Below are positions 7,069 to 16,039 of a stretch of DNA of 64,000 nucleotides, in pieces. The notes beneath the pieces were generated by a model that saw only the letters and a list, made by a program, of their open reading frames with translations, did no database searches and was not told where the DNA came from. This stretch comes from an uncultured Lachnospiraceae bacterium (GTDB lineage: Bacteria > Bacillota > Clostridia > Lachnospirales > Lachnospiraceae), in the NCBI GenBank assembly GCA_910586015.1, contig CAJUGJ010000001.1, positions 62,001 to 126,000 on the forward strand, in the 5' to 3' direction. A program made the position numbers and the translations under genes. The stretch's first letter is position 1, and each line of letters starts with the position of its first letter.

Positions 7069-8685
7069 ATGAAGAAAAAATGGATTACGTTTTTAATGAC
7101 AGCTATTGTGACAGCCAGTGTAGTGACAGGATGTAAAAAGGAAGAGAAAGAACAGACATCAGAGCCTACTCCTACTACACAATTGCAAGTGACACCACCT
7201 GCAGAATCGACTACACAACCGCAGCCAAGTGCAACAAAAGCTCCAGTAGAAAAGGCAGATGTAAGATATAAAAGAGTTAGTGTACATGATCCATCTGTAA
7301 TTAAAGTAGAAGATACTTATTATATTTTTGGTTCACATATGGCATGGGCAAAAAGTAAAGATTTAATGCAATGGGAAATATTTCAGACAAATATCAACAG
7401 TAAATATAAAGATATCTTTCAAGAACCATGGGAATCTTATGCAAAGACAGCTTCGAATCCAGAAGTGAAAGGAAATTTGTGGGCTCCAGATGTAATCTAT
7501 AATGAAGCTATGAAAAAATATTGTATGTATATGAGTGTGAATGGGGATGACTGGAATTCTGTAATTGTACTTTTAACAGCAGATAATATAGAAGGTCCTT
7601 ATGAATATGTTGGTCCAGTAGTTTATTCTGGGTTTAATACAGAAAATCATCCCGCAGAAAAGACAGATATTTATAAGGTATTAGGAGAGGGAGCAAATTT
7701 AACAAGATATCAATCGACTAGAAATACAAAATTAAATGCAATCGATCCTTGTGTTCTCTATGATGATGAAGGCACTCTTTGGATGACATTTGGATCTTGG
7801 TTTGGTGGAATTTATATGTTAAAGCTAGATGCCAATACAGGACTACGTGATTATACAACTACCTATACTACCGTTCCAAATGAATCGGATCAGTATTATG
7901 GATATAAACTTGCTGGAGGTTTTGAAGTATCTGGTGAAGGGCCATATATTTTAAAGGTAGGAGATTATTATTATCTATTTCTTTCTTATGGTGGATTAAC
8001 AGCAAGTGGTGGATATCAGATGAGAGTTTTCCGTTCTGAAAAAATTACAGGACCATATGTCGATCAGACTGGAAATTCTGCTATTTACAAAAATAATGTC
8101 AATAATCTATTTTCTGAAATTGGAATTCGTATCATGTGTTCCTATAAGTTTTCTGCAAATATTGAAACACATGTCGCACAAGGGCATAACTCTGTTTTTG
8201 TTGATGATGATGGAAAGATCTTTCTAATTTATCATACTCGTTTTGCCGGCGGAAAAAATGGAATTGAGGAAGCTCATGAAGTACGTGTTCAGCAACTTTT
8301 TGTCAATCAGGATGGCTGGTTAATTGCTGCTCCTTATGAATATTCAGGGGAAACTTTAGAAAAAGAAGGATATGAAGAGGAACAGCTTTTAGGAGAGTAT
8401 GAATTGGTTGTTCATAATCCAAAAGCTTATTATCAAAAGACAGGCACGAAACAGATTGGAATTATTAAAACACAAAATATTACACTTAATCAGGATAAAA
8501 CAGTTTCTGGTGATGTGACAGGAACATGGAGTTATACAGAAAATACTTCCGAGATGACTATTACAATTAATGGAGTAGAGTATAAAGGTTATTTTCTGAA
8601 ACAGGCAACCGAAGGGGTACATAAAATAGTAATGACATTTACTGCACTTGGAAATAATGTCTGTGTATGGGGAAGCAAAAAATAA
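7069..8685 (+). CDS. Lipoprotein glycoside hydrolase family 43 (arabinan endo-1,5-alpha-L-arabinosidase-like)
   Basis: 538 residues. A signal peptide with lipobox VTGC (Cys22) is followed by a Pro/Thr/Gln linker to about residue 62, so the enzyme is anchored on the outer face of the membrane. The GH43 five-bladed propeller begins at VSVHDPSVIKVEDTYYIFGS, with Asp74 the likely catalytic base. AIDPCVLYDDEGTLWMTFGS and the SGEGPYI segment (catalytic acid Glu) follow. The C-terminal 100 or so residues match the lipocalin-like domain found after some arabinanases. It would cut alpha-1,5-arabinan from pectin outside the cell. The gene stands alone with its own promoter and interrupts the conserved tsf-pyrH region. 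Confidence 0.88.
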   Translation: MKKKWITFLMTAIVTASVVTGCKKEEKEQTSEPTPTTQLQVTPPAESTTQPQPSATKAPVEKADVRYKRVSVHDPSVIKVEDTYYIFGSHMAWAKSKDLMQWEIFQTNINSKYKDIFQEPWESYAKTASNPEVKGNLWAPDVIYNEAMKKYCMYMSVNGDDWNSVIVLLTADNIEGPYEYVGPVVYSGFNTENHPAEKTDIYKVLGEGANLTRYQSTRNTKLNAIDPCVLYDDEGTLWMTFGSWFGGIYMLKLDANTGLRDYTTTYTTVPNESDQYYGYKLAGGFEVSGEGPYILKVGDYYYLFLSYGGLTASGGYQMRVFRSEKITGPYVDQTGNSAIYKNNVNNLFSEIGIRIMCSYKFSANIETHVAQGHNSVFVDDDGKIFLIYHTRFAGGKNGIEEAHEVRVQQLFVNQDGWLIAAPYEYSGETLEKEGYEEEQLLGEYELVVHNPKAYYQKTGTKQIGIIKTQNITLNQDKTVSGDVTGTWSYTENTSEMTITINGVEYKGYFLKQATEGVHKIVMTFTALGNNVCVWGSKK

Positions 8686-8696
8686 AATGAAAGTAC

Positions 8697-8726
8697 TTGC
8701 CAAATTAGGTTTGTTTGGTATATGAT
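8697..8726 (+). promoter_or_regulatory. Promoter of the bactofilin-pyrH-frr unit
   Basis: TTGCCA (8697-8702) and TATGAT (8721-8726) with an 18-base spacer. It begins 12 bases after the GH43 stop. Confidence 0.65.
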
Positions 8727-8762
8727 AGGATGAGAAATGAAAAGAATTAAAGAGGTGGAAAA

Positions 8763-9527
8763 TTGGAAGCGTTGAATGAGAATTTAATTGATGATCAACT
8801 ATTATATGCTTTACTAAATGGAGCAGAGAATCCAGTAAAACCAGAAAACAAAGAAACTCCCAAGCAAACTGAAAAGGTTTATGAAATTCCCCAAAAAGGA
8901 AAGGAACAATTACGAATGGGTTCACAAAGAAAAGGTGAATCAATTCAAAATTTTGCTTCGTCTACCTTACCAAAAGAAAAGGATTCCAAACAACAAGAAC
9001 TGTCTCAATCTCAAAAACAGAGAACAGAGCAGGAGGAACAGAACAATCGTCGTATAGAACGAAGAGAATTAGTTTCCTCAGGAAAGGACACTGTAACAGT
9101 AATTACAAAAGGTACTAGGATTGCTGGAAATATTTCTTGTGATTGTTCGTTAGATGTGTTAGGAAGCGTCTATGGAGATATTGAATGTTTTGGGAATTTG
9201 ACAATTTCGGGAACAGTCAATGGAAATTTAAAAGCAAAAGAAATTTATGTAGATGCAGATAGATTGCAGGGAAATATTCAAAGCGAAGGAACTATAAAGA
9301 TTAGTGTTGGCACTGTTGTGATTGGTGATATGAAAGGAACTTCAGGAATCATTGCTGGAGCAGTAAAAGGAAATATTGATATTAATGGTTCTGTTTTATT
9401 AGATTCAACAGCAATTATTAAAGGAAATATTAGAGCAAAGTCCATTCAAATGGATTCAGGAGCAGTAGTAGAGGGATATTGTTCTTTTAGTTATGCTTCT
9501 GTTGATATTGATAATATTTTTGAATAG
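8763..9527 (+). CDS. Bactofilin (polymer-forming cytoskeletal protein)
   Basis: 254 residues from a TTG start placed 6 bases after GAGGTGG. Residues 1-105 are a charged, Gln/Glu/Lys-rich extension that looks disordered. Residues about 110-250 form the bactofilin beta-helix, visible as repeated turns such as GTRIAGNISCDCSLDVLGSV and TISGTVNGNLKAKEIYVDAD. Bactofilins self-assemble without nucleotides into membrane-associated filaments that organise cell-wall or flagellar proteins. The gene sits 21 bases before pyrH, so its expression is probably tied to the translation/UMP-kinase operon. The long N-terminal extension is unusual and may anchor or recruit partners. Confidence 0.85.
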   Translation: MEALNENLIDDQLLYALLNGAENPVKPENKETPKQTEKVYEIPQKGKEQLRMGSQRKGESIQNFASSTLPKEKDSKQQELSQSQKQRTEQEEQNNRRIERRELVSSGKDTVTVITKGTRIAGNISCDCSLDVLGSVYGDIECFGNLTISGTVNGNLKAKEIYVDADRLQGNIQSEGTIKISVGTVVIGDMKGTSGIIAGAVKGNIDINGSVLLDSTAIIKGNIRAKSIQMDSGAVVEGYCSFSYASVDIDNIFE

Positions 9528-9548
9528 GAAAGGAATTCTAGTTAAAAT

Positions 9549-10256
9549 ATGAAAAAGTATAAAAGAATTCTGTTGAAATTGAGTGGAGAAGCACTTGCAG
9601 CAGAAAAAAAGACAGGCTTTGATGAACCTACATGTCTTGCTGTTGGAAAACAGGTAAAACAACTCATAGAGGAGAAAATTGAAGTAGCAGTTGTAATTGG
9701 TGGAGGAAATTTTTGGAGAGGAAGAAGTTCTGAAACAATTGATCGTGTAAAAGCAGATCAGATAGGAATGTTAGCAACCGTGATGAATTGCATTTATGTA
9801 TCAGAAATTTTCCGTTCACTTGGAATGAAGACTGAAATTTATACTCCTTTTGCCTGTACAGGAATGACAGAACTATTTTCTAAAGATAAAGCAGTTCATG
9901 TAATGACTACAGGAACAGTTGTCTTTTTAGCAGGAGGAACAGGACATCCATATTTTTCTACAGATACGGCAACTGCACTACGGGCAACTGAGCTAGAAAC
10001 AGATATTATTTTAATGGCACGTGCAGTAGATGGTGTTTATGATAGTGATCCAAAAGTAAATCCAGATGCAAGAAAATTTGATACGATTTCATTTGAAGAA
10101 GTATTAAACCGAAAGTTGGAAATTTTAGATCGAACAGCGACTGTGATGTGTATGGAAAACAAGATGCCATTACTTTTGTTTTCACTAAATGAAGAGAATA
10201 GTATTGTAAAAAATGGCAGCGGTCAGATTACAGGAACTGTTGTTACAATTGTATAA
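9549..10256 (+). CDS. pyrH: UMP kinase
   Basis: 235 residues, full length. The amino-acid-kinase fold is shown by RILLKLSGEALA at the N-terminus, the GGGNFWRGR phosphate loop and the later SDPKVNPDARKFDTISFEEV segment. PyrH phosphorylates UMP to UDP with ATP, is hexameric, and in most bacteria is controlled by UTP and GTP. AGGAAAGGAA is the likely ribosome site. pyrH-frr-uppS-cdsA-dxr follows the order seen in Bacillus subtilis. Confidence 0.97.
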   Translation: MKKYKRILLKLSGEALAAEKKTGFDEPTCLAVGKQVKQLIEEKIEVAVVIGGGNFWRGRSSETIDRVKADQIGMLATVMNCIYVSEIFRSLGMKTEIYTPFACTGMTELFSKDKAVHVMTTGTVVFLAGGTGHPYFSTDTATALRATELETDIILMARAVDGVYDSDPKVNPDARKFDTISFEEVLNRKLEILDRTATVMCMENKMPLLLFSLNEENSIVKNGSGQITGTVVTIV

Positions 10257-10269
10257 AGGAGGTTTCGTT

Positions 10270-10824
10270 ATGAACGAAAGAATTATTCCATTTGAAGAAA
10301 AGATGAAAAAGTCATTAGACAATTTAAAGGAGGAATATGCTTCGATTCGTGCAGGTAGAGCAAATCCACATTTACTCGATAAGTTAAGAGTTGATTATTA
10401 TGGACAGCCTTCACCGCTTCAATCGGTTGCCAATATCAGTGTTCCAGAGGCAAGAATCATTCAGATTCAGCCATGGGAGTCTAAATTGATTAAAGAAATT
10501 GAAAAAACAATCTTGGCATCCGATTTAGGATTGACTCCAAGTAATGACGGAAAAGTGATTCGTTTAGTATTTCCAGAACTGACAGAGGAACGCAGAAAAG
10601 AACTTGTAAAGGATGTAAAAAAGAAAGCAGAAGGTGCAAAAGTAGCAGTTCGAAATATTCGTAGAGAAGCAAATGATATAATCAAAAAAGCAGCAAAGAA
10701 TAATGAAATCTCTGAAGACGAGCAAGATAAGATTGAGGAAGAAATTCAGAAAATAACAGATAAATATATTGCTGATATTGATAAGGTTATGGAAGATAAA
10801 TCAAAAGAAGTTCTAACTGTTTAA
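10270..10824 (+). CDS. frr: Ribosome recycling factor
   Basis: 184 residues, the usual size. The ATG at 10270 follows AAAGGAGG; an upstream in-frame start inside pyrH is rejected. RRF signature SIRAGRANPHLLDKLRVDYY near the N-terminus and the LTEERRKELVKDVKKKAE hinge region are clear. Together with EF-G it splits post-termination ribosomes. It is separated from pyrH by 13 bases and followed by a hairpin terminator before uppS. Confidence 0.98.
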   Translation: MNERIIPFEEKMKKSLDNLKEEYASIRAGRANPHLLDKLRVDYYGQPSPLQSVANISVPEARIIQIQPWESKLIKEIEKTILASDLGLTPSNDGKVIRLVFPELTEERRKELVKDVKKKAEGAKVAVRNIRREANDIIKKAAKNNEISEDEQDKIEEEIQKITDKYIADIDKVMEDKSKEVLTV

Positions 10825-10841
10825 TTCAGAAAGAATTCATT

Positions 10842-10882
10842 TTGGAACGTGTTGGACAGATCTAATACGTTCCAATTTTATT
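10842..10882 (+). terminator. Terminator/attenuator between frr and uppS
   Basis: TTGGAACGT (10842-10850) pairs perfectly with ACGTTCCAA (10867-10875), followed by TTTTATT. Downstream genes must rely on read-through or on an unseen start. Confidence 0.8.
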
Positions 10883-10908
10883 AGAGAGAAACAAAAGTGA
10901 GGTAACTT

Positions 10909-11625
10909 ATGGAAGAAGTTCCAAAAACAATAATACCATGTCATATTGCAGTGATAATGGATGGAAATGGTCGCTGGGCAGCAAAACGACATATGCCACG
11001 TAGTTATGGGCATCAACAGGGAAGTAAAGCCGTAGAAAGATTTTGTGAAGATGCGTATCATTTAGGAGTGAAATATGTTACAGTTTATGCTTTTTCTACT
11101 GAAAATTGGTCAAGACCAAAAGAAGAAATAGATACTCTTATGGGACTATTGAGAGATTTTTTAAAAGAATGTATTAAAAAAAGTAAAAAAAATAATATGA
11201 GAGTACGAATTTTAGGGGATGTTGCCCGTTTAGATAGGGATTTACAGTTTCGGATTGCAGAACTGACTGAAAAAACAAAGGATTATGATGGGTTACAGTT
11301 TCAAGTAGCATTAAATTATGGAGGAAGAGATGAGATCTTGAGGGCAGTAAAAAAGACTGTCGCAGCAGTACAAAATGGAACTCTTACAATAGATGAAATT
11401 ACACCAGAGAGCTTTCAGAGATTTTTTGATTCAACAGAGATTCCCGATCCGGATCTTATTATTCGAACAAGTGGAGAACAAAGACTGTCGAACTTTTTAC
11501 TCTGGCAGTCAGCGTATTCGGAATTTTATTTTACGGATGTACTTTGGCCAGATTTTAATAAGAAAGAGTTAGAAAAGGCAATTGAGTATTATGGGAAAAG
11601 AGAAAGAAGATTTGGAGGCGTGTGA
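10909..11625 (+). CDS. uppS: Undecaprenyl diphosphate synthase (isoprenyl transferase)
   Basis: 238 residues. The catalytic signature HIAVIMDGNGRWAAKR (Asp in MDGNGRW) and the C-terminal IRTSGEQRLSNFLLWQSAYS are both present. The cis-prenyltransferase condenses IPP onto farnesyl-PP to make the C55 lipid carrier for peptidoglycan and teichoic acids. A GAGG site precedes the ATG. The TGA stop overlaps the next ATG (TGATG), so cdsA is translationally coupled. Its substrate depends on the dxr and ispG products encoded in the same run. Confidence 0.96.
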   Translation: MEEVPKTIIPCHIAVIMDGNGRWAAKRHMPRSYGHQQGSKAVERFCEDAYHLGVKYVTVYAFSTENWSRPKEEIDTLMGLLRDFLKECIKKSKKNNMRVRILGDVARLDRDLQFRIAELTEKTKDYDGLQFQVALNYGGRDEILRAVKKTVAAVQNGTLTIDEITPESFQRFFDSTEIPDPDLIIRTSGEQRLSNFLLWQSAYSEFYFTDVLWPDFNKKELEKAIEYYGKRERRFGGV

Positions 11626-12425
11626 TGTTCTGGATTAGGTTTCGAAGTTCAGTCATGCTTATGATAATTACTACAGCATCTCTACTTATTGGAAGAGAAC
11701 TATTGTTTGGAATTCTTGTATTGATTTCTTTAATTGGCATGACAGAACTTTACCAAGTAGTTGGTATGAAAAAATCACTTCCTGCTATGGCTGGATATGT
11801 GACATGTCTTATCTATGATGGATTAGTTTATATAAAAAAAGACGAATATTGTTTTCGGTTAGGAATTATATTTTTATTAGTATTGATGTTCACATATATC
11901 ATTTGTTTTCCAAAATATCGTTCCGAACAGATTACGATGATCTATTTTGGTTTTTATTATGTAGCAGTTATGTTAATGTTTATTTATCAGGTTAGAATGG
12001 CAAAAGGAGGAGAATATTTAGTTTGGCTGATTTTTATTGGAGCATGGGGTTCCGATACCTTTGCCTATCTGATTGGAAGAAAATTTGGAAAGTATAAAAT
12101 TGTGCCAAAACTTAGTCCAAAAAAATCAGCACAAGGGTGTATTGCAGGAGTTTTTGGAGCAGCGTTTTTAGGGTTTTTATTTGCACTCGTATTTTCAAAC
12201 CATATGAAAGAAATGAAGAATCCTTTACTAGCATTTACCATAATTGGAGGATGTTCTTCTATCATTTCGCAGATGGGCGATTTAGCTGCCTCAGCGATTA
12301 AACGCAATCATGAAATAAAAGATTATGGAACTTTAATTCCGGGACATGGAGGAGTTTTAGACCGTTTTGACAGTATTATTTTTACTGCTCCGGTAGTATA
12401 CTTCCTATCTCAAATTTTAATGTGA
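11625..12425 (+). CDS. cdsA: Phosphatidate cytidylyltransferase (CDP-diglyceride synthase)
   Basis: 266 residues from the ATG at 11625, overlapping the uppS stop by one base with GGAGG 6 bases upstream. A GTG three bases earlier is less well placed. Multiple membrane helices are evident. The CDP-alcohol signature region near the C-terminus reads KRNHEIKDYGTLIPGHGGVL followed by DRFDS. The enzyme makes CDP-diacylglycerol from phosphatidic acid and CTP at the membrane, the branch point to all phospholipids. Confidence 0.95.
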   Translation: MFWIRFRSSVMLMIITTASLLIGRELLFGILVLISLIGMTELYQVVGMKKSLPAMAGYVTCLIYDGLVYIKKDEYCFRLGIIFLLVLMFTYIICFPKYRSEQITMIYFGFYYVAVMLMFIYQVRMAKGGEYLVWLIFIGAWGSDTFAYLIGRKFGKYKIVPKLSPKKSAQGCIAGVFGAAFLGFLFALVFSNHMKEMKNPLLAFTIIGGCSSIISQMGDLAASAIKRNHEIKDYGTLIPGHGGVLDRFDSIIFTAPVVYFLSQILM

Positions 12426-12457
12426 TAGTTTAAGAGCCTACTACAAGGAGGTTAAAA

Positions 12458-13636
12458 ATGAAAAAAATAGCTATTCTTGGTTCTACTGGATCGATTGGAA
12501 CACAAACATTACAAGTAGTACAAGAAATGAAAGATATTCAAATAGTAGCGTTAGCTGCAGATAAAAATATTGATTTATTAGAACAACAGATTCGAAAATT
12601 TCATCCTACCTTAGTAGGGGTTTTTGACTCTAAAGCAGCAAAACAGTTAAAAGAAAGAAACTTAAACGTAGAAATTTATTCTGGAATGGATGGATTGATT
12701 AGTTGTGCAACAGAGTCTGGTGCAGAAATCGTTATCAGTGCTGTAGTTGGAATGATTGGAATTATTCCTGTAATGAAAGCAATAGAAAAAGGAAAGGATA
12801 TTGCACTTGCAAATAAAGAAACACTTGTAACAGCAGGACACTTAATTTTGCCAATGACAAAACAGTATGGAGTAAAGTTACTTCCTATTGATTCAGAACA
12901 TTCAGCAATTTTTCAGTGTTTAGAAGCTGTATGTAAAGATCAAAAGATATCAGAAGCAGTCAGTAAAATCTTATTAACTGCTTCTGGTGGTCCTTTTCGT
13001 GGTAAAAGGAGAGAAGAGCTAAAAGATATTACAGTAGAACAGGCATTAAAACATCCAAATTGGTCTATGGGAAAAAAGATTACGATTGATTCTTCTACTA
13101 TGGTAAATAAAGGACTAGAAGTGATGGAAGCATACTGGCTGTTTGGACTTGAACCAGAACAGATTGAAGTAGTAATTCAACCTGAAAGTATCATTCACTC
13201 AGCAATTGAACTGATTGATGGTGCAGTCCTTGCTCAACTTGGAGTGCCAGATATGCGACTTCCAATCCAATATGCTATTACGTATCCAGAACGAACTATT
13301 TTATCTGGAAAACGAATTGACTTTTTTGAATTAGGAAAAATTACATTTGAACGACCGAATTTTTCCGAACTTCCGGGACTTTCTTTAGCATATGAAGCGA
13401 TAAAACAAAAGGGAAGTATGCCAACTGTCTACAATGCTGCTAATGAATGTGCAGTGGAAAAGTTTTTGAATAGAGAAATTCCATATTTAGCAATAACTGA
13501 TTTAATTGAGGCAGCTATGGGAAGACATCATAGAATAGAGAATCCTTCTCTTTCTCAGATTCTTGATACGGAAGCGGAAACCCGTGGGTGGGTAGAAATA
13601 GAAGCAAAAACTCGCTATACACAAGAAATAAGTTGA
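12458..13636 (+). CDS. dxr: 1-deoxy-D-xylulose 5-phosphate reductoisomerase
   Basis: 392 residues with an AAGGAGG ribosome site. NADPH-binding motif GSTGSIGTQTLQVV is at the N-terminus, and the metal/substrate region LPIDSEHSAIFQCL and the flexible loop with SGGPFRG follow. Dxr converts DXP to MEP, the committed step of the non-mevalonate isoprenoid pathway. With ispG two genes on, this indicates that the organism uses the MEP route. Confidence 0.97.
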   Translation: MKKIAILGSTGSIGTQTLQVVQEMKDIQIVALAADKNIDLLEQQIRKFHPTLVGVFDSKAAKQLKERNLNVEIYSGMDGLISCATESGAEIVISAVVGMIGIIPVMKAIEKGKDIALANKETLVTAGHLILPMTKQYGVKLLPIDSEHSAIFQCLEAVCKDQKISEAVSKILLTASGGPFRGKRREELKDITVEQALKHPNWSMGKKITIDSSTMVNKGLEVMEAYWLFGLEPEQIEVVIQPESIIHSAIELIDGAVLAQLGVPDMRLPIQYAITYPERTILSGKRIDFFELGKITFERPNFSELPGLSLAYEAIKQKGSMPTVYNAANECAVEKFLNREIPYLAITDLIEAAMGRHHRIENPSLSQILDTEAETRGWVEIEAKTRYTQEIS

Positions 13637-13656
13637 GAAATGGAGAGTAATGTAAA

Positions 13657-14949
13657 ATGAATATCATTATAGCAATTTTAATATTTGGATTGGTGATTAT
13701 TTTTCATGAATTCGGACATTTTATTCTAGCCAAAAAGAATGGAATTACAGTAACAGAGTTTTCATTGGGAATGGGACCTAGACTTGCTAGTTTTGTAAAG
13801 GGAGGAACAAGATATTCCTTAAAACTTTTTCCAATTGGTGGTTCATGTATGATGCTCGGAGAAGATGAAGAGGTCAGTGATCAAGGTGCATTTAATAGTA
13901 AAGGAGTCTGGGCAAGGATTTCAGTAATTGCAGCAGGACCTATTTTTAATTTTATTCTTGCATTTTTATTATCTCTTATTATGCTTGGACTAATTGGATA
14001 TGATTCTCCTTATATAACAAACGTTTCTGAGGAAGGACCAGCTGCCAAAGCAGGTTTACAAAAAGAAGATATAATCACTTCTATCAATGGAAGTAAAATT
14101 CATTTTGGAAGAGAAGTTCAGATGTATTATTACTTTCATACCATTCAGCCGGGAGATAAATTAGAAATTGAATATAAGAGAGATGGAAAAAAGTACAACA
14201 CAACATTAGTTGTAGAACAAATGGCACTCTACCAGTTAGGATTTACGTATGTTTCGAATGAAACAGCTGCACAAATTGAACAGATTGCAGAAGGAGGCGC
14301 ATTAGAAGCAGCTGGATTTAAGGCAGGGGATGTGATTACCGCAATTAATGGAGTACCGATTGCAAGCGGAAAGGAATTAGCACTTTATTTTAATGAAAAT
14401 CCATTAAATGGATCAGCTATTACAATTAATTATATTAGAAATAATCTGGATTATTCTGTTGAAGTGACACCAAATGTAATTCAAAATTATACAACAGGTT
14501 TTAATTATAATCTCTACTCTCAAAAGACAAATGGATTAAATGTTATAAAATATAGCTTTTATGAAGTAAAATACTGGATTTCTTCTACAATCAAAAGTCT
14601 TGGTATGATGTTTCAGGGAAAAGTTTCAACCAGTGATTTAGGAGGTCCAGTTCGAATTGTAAGTGAAATCGGCAAGGTAGTAGATACCTCTAAAAAGTAT
14701 GGAGCGCTTAATTTAATTATTCAATTAATTAATTGGTGTGTACTATTAAGTGCTAATTTAGGAGTAATGAATTTACTTCCAATTCCAGCATTAGACGGAG
14801 GAAGATTACTGTTTTTATTGATTGAAGCAATACGCGGAAAGCCAATTGACAGAGAAAAAGAAGCGTATGTGCATATGGCAGGATTTGTTATGTTAATGGT
14901 GCTTATGGTATTTATCTTTTATAATGATTTGAAGAATTTGTTCTTTTAA
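13657..14949 (+). CDS. rseP: RIP metalloprotease RseP/RasP (site-2 protease)
   Basis: 430 residues. The zinc motif HEFGH lies at residues 17-21 in the first membrane helix, and the second metal motif MNLLPIPALDGGR lies near the C-terminus. Two PDZ domains are visible (VSEEGPAAKAGLQKEDIITS and GGALEAAGFKAGDVITAING). The enzyme cuts substrates inside the membrane: anti-sigma factors, signal-peptide remnants and division proteins. In Bacillus the homologue RasP takes part in RsgI/SigI signalling, so the RsgI encoded at 22661 is a plausible client. The position between dxr and ispG/polC is conserved. Confidence 0.96.
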   Translation: MNIIIAILIFGLVIIFHEFGHFILAKKNGITVTEFSLGMGPRLASFVKGGTRYSLKLFPIGGSCMMLGEDEEVSDQGAFNSKGVWARISVIAAGPIFNFILAFLLSLIMLGLIGYDSPYITNVSEEGPAAKAGLQKEDIITSINGSKIHFGREVQMYYYFHTIQPGDKLEIEYKRDGKKYNTTLVVEQMALYQLGFTYVSNETAAQIEQIAEGGALEAAGFKAGDVITAINGVPIASGKELALYFNENPLNGSAITINYIRNNLDYSVEVTPNVIQNYTTGFNYNLYSQKTNGLNVIKYSFYEVKYWISSTIKSLGMMFQGKVSTSDLGGPVRIVSEIGKVVDTSKKYGALNLIIQLINWCVLLSANLGVMNLLPIPALDGGRLLFLLIEAIRGKPIDREKEAYVHMAGFVMLMVLMVFIFYNDLKNLFF

Positions 14950-14966
14950 GAAATAGAAAGGAAGAA

Positions 14967-16034
14967 ATGATGGATCGAAAACAGACCAAACAAATACAGA
15001 TAGGTTCTGTCACTATTGGAGGCAAAAGTGAGATTAAAATTCAATCCATGACAAATACAAAAACAGAGGATACGGCTTCTACAGTAGCTCAGATTCTAGA
15101 GCTAGAAACAGCAGGATGTGATATCATTCGATGTGCAGTTCCTACCATGGAAGCAGCAGAAAATCTTTCAGAGATTAAAAAAAAGATTCATATTCCACTT
15201 GTAGCAGATATTCATTTTGATTATCGTCTGGCAATTACAGCAATGAAGTATGGAGCAGATAAGATTCGAATTAATCCCGGAAATATTGGTTCAAAAGAGC
15301 GGTTGCAAGCAGTAGTAGAAACAGCAAAAGAAAGAAATATTCCAATTCGGGTAGGTGTCAACAGTGGTTCTCTAAAAAAGGAAATTTTAGAGAAATATCA
15401 AGGTGTTACAGCAGAAGGATTAGTAGAAAGTGCAATAGAACAGGTACATCTAATTGAAGAATTTGGATATGACAATCTGGTAATTAGCATTAAATCTTCT
15501 AATGTGATGATGTGTATACAGGCACATGAATTGATCACAAAAAAGACGAATTATCCACTACATGTTGGCATTACTGAAGCAGGAACAAAATTAACAGGAA
15601 CCATAAAGTCTTCAATTGGATTGGGACTTATTTTAAATCAGGGAATTGGAGATACCATTCGTGTATCTTTAACTGCACCTCCTATAGAAGAAGTAAAGGC
15701 AGCTAAATTGATTTTAAAGACACTTGGACTTAGAAAAACAGGGGTAGAATTAGTATCGTGTCCGACTTGTGGGCGCACTAAAATTGATTTGATTCATCTG
15801 GCACAACAGGCGGAAGAATTAGTGGAGCAATATGACTTTCCATTAAAGGTTGCAGTGATGGGATGTGCTGTGAATGGTCCGGGAGAGGCAAGAGAAGCCG
15901 ATTTTGGAATCGCAGGAGGGAATGGCGAGGGAATTTTATTTTGCAAAGGAGAGATTTTAAGAAAAGTTCCAGAAGAAGTATTATTATCAGAGTTAAAAAA
16001 GGAACTAGATGCCTATGCTAAAAAGAGGAGCTGA
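14967..16034 (+). CDS. ispG: 4-hydroxy-3-methylbut-2-enyl-diphosphate synthase (flavodoxin-type)
   Basis: 355 residues. AAAGGAAG precedes an ATG-ATG pair, so the start is either 14967 or 14970. The iron-sulfur cysteines lie in VSCPTCGRTK and MGCAVNGPGEA. IspG reduces MEcPP to HMBPP, the penultimate step of the MEP pathway, and its [4Fe-4S] cluster fits an anaerobic lifestyle. It lies 17 bases after rseP and 5 bases before polC. Confidence 0.97.
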   Translation: MMDRKQTKQIQIGSVTIGGKSEIKIQSMTNTKTEDTASTVAQILELETAGCDIIRCAVPTMEAAENLSEIKKKIHIPLVADIHFDYRLAITAMKYGADKIRINPGNIGSKERLQAVVETAKERNIPIRVGVNSGSLKKEILEKYQGVTAEGLVESAIEQVHLIEEFGYDNLVISIKSSNVMMCIQAHELITKKTNYPLHVGITEAGTKLTGTIKSSIGLGLILNQGIGDTIRVSLTAPPIEEVKAAKLILKTLGLRKTGVELVSCPTCGRTKIDLIHLAQQAEELVEQYDFPLKVAVMGCAVNGPGEAREADFGIAGGNGEGILFCKGEILRKVPEEVLLSELKKELDAYAKKRS

Positions 16035-16039
16035 AAAAA

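Noticed and set aside
8389..8943. 184-codon minus-strand frame over the GH43 end and bactofilin start
   Set aside because: It lies antisense to two clear genes and their promoter, has a low-complexity Phe/Leu/Ser-rich product and no ribosome site. It is a codon-bias shadow.
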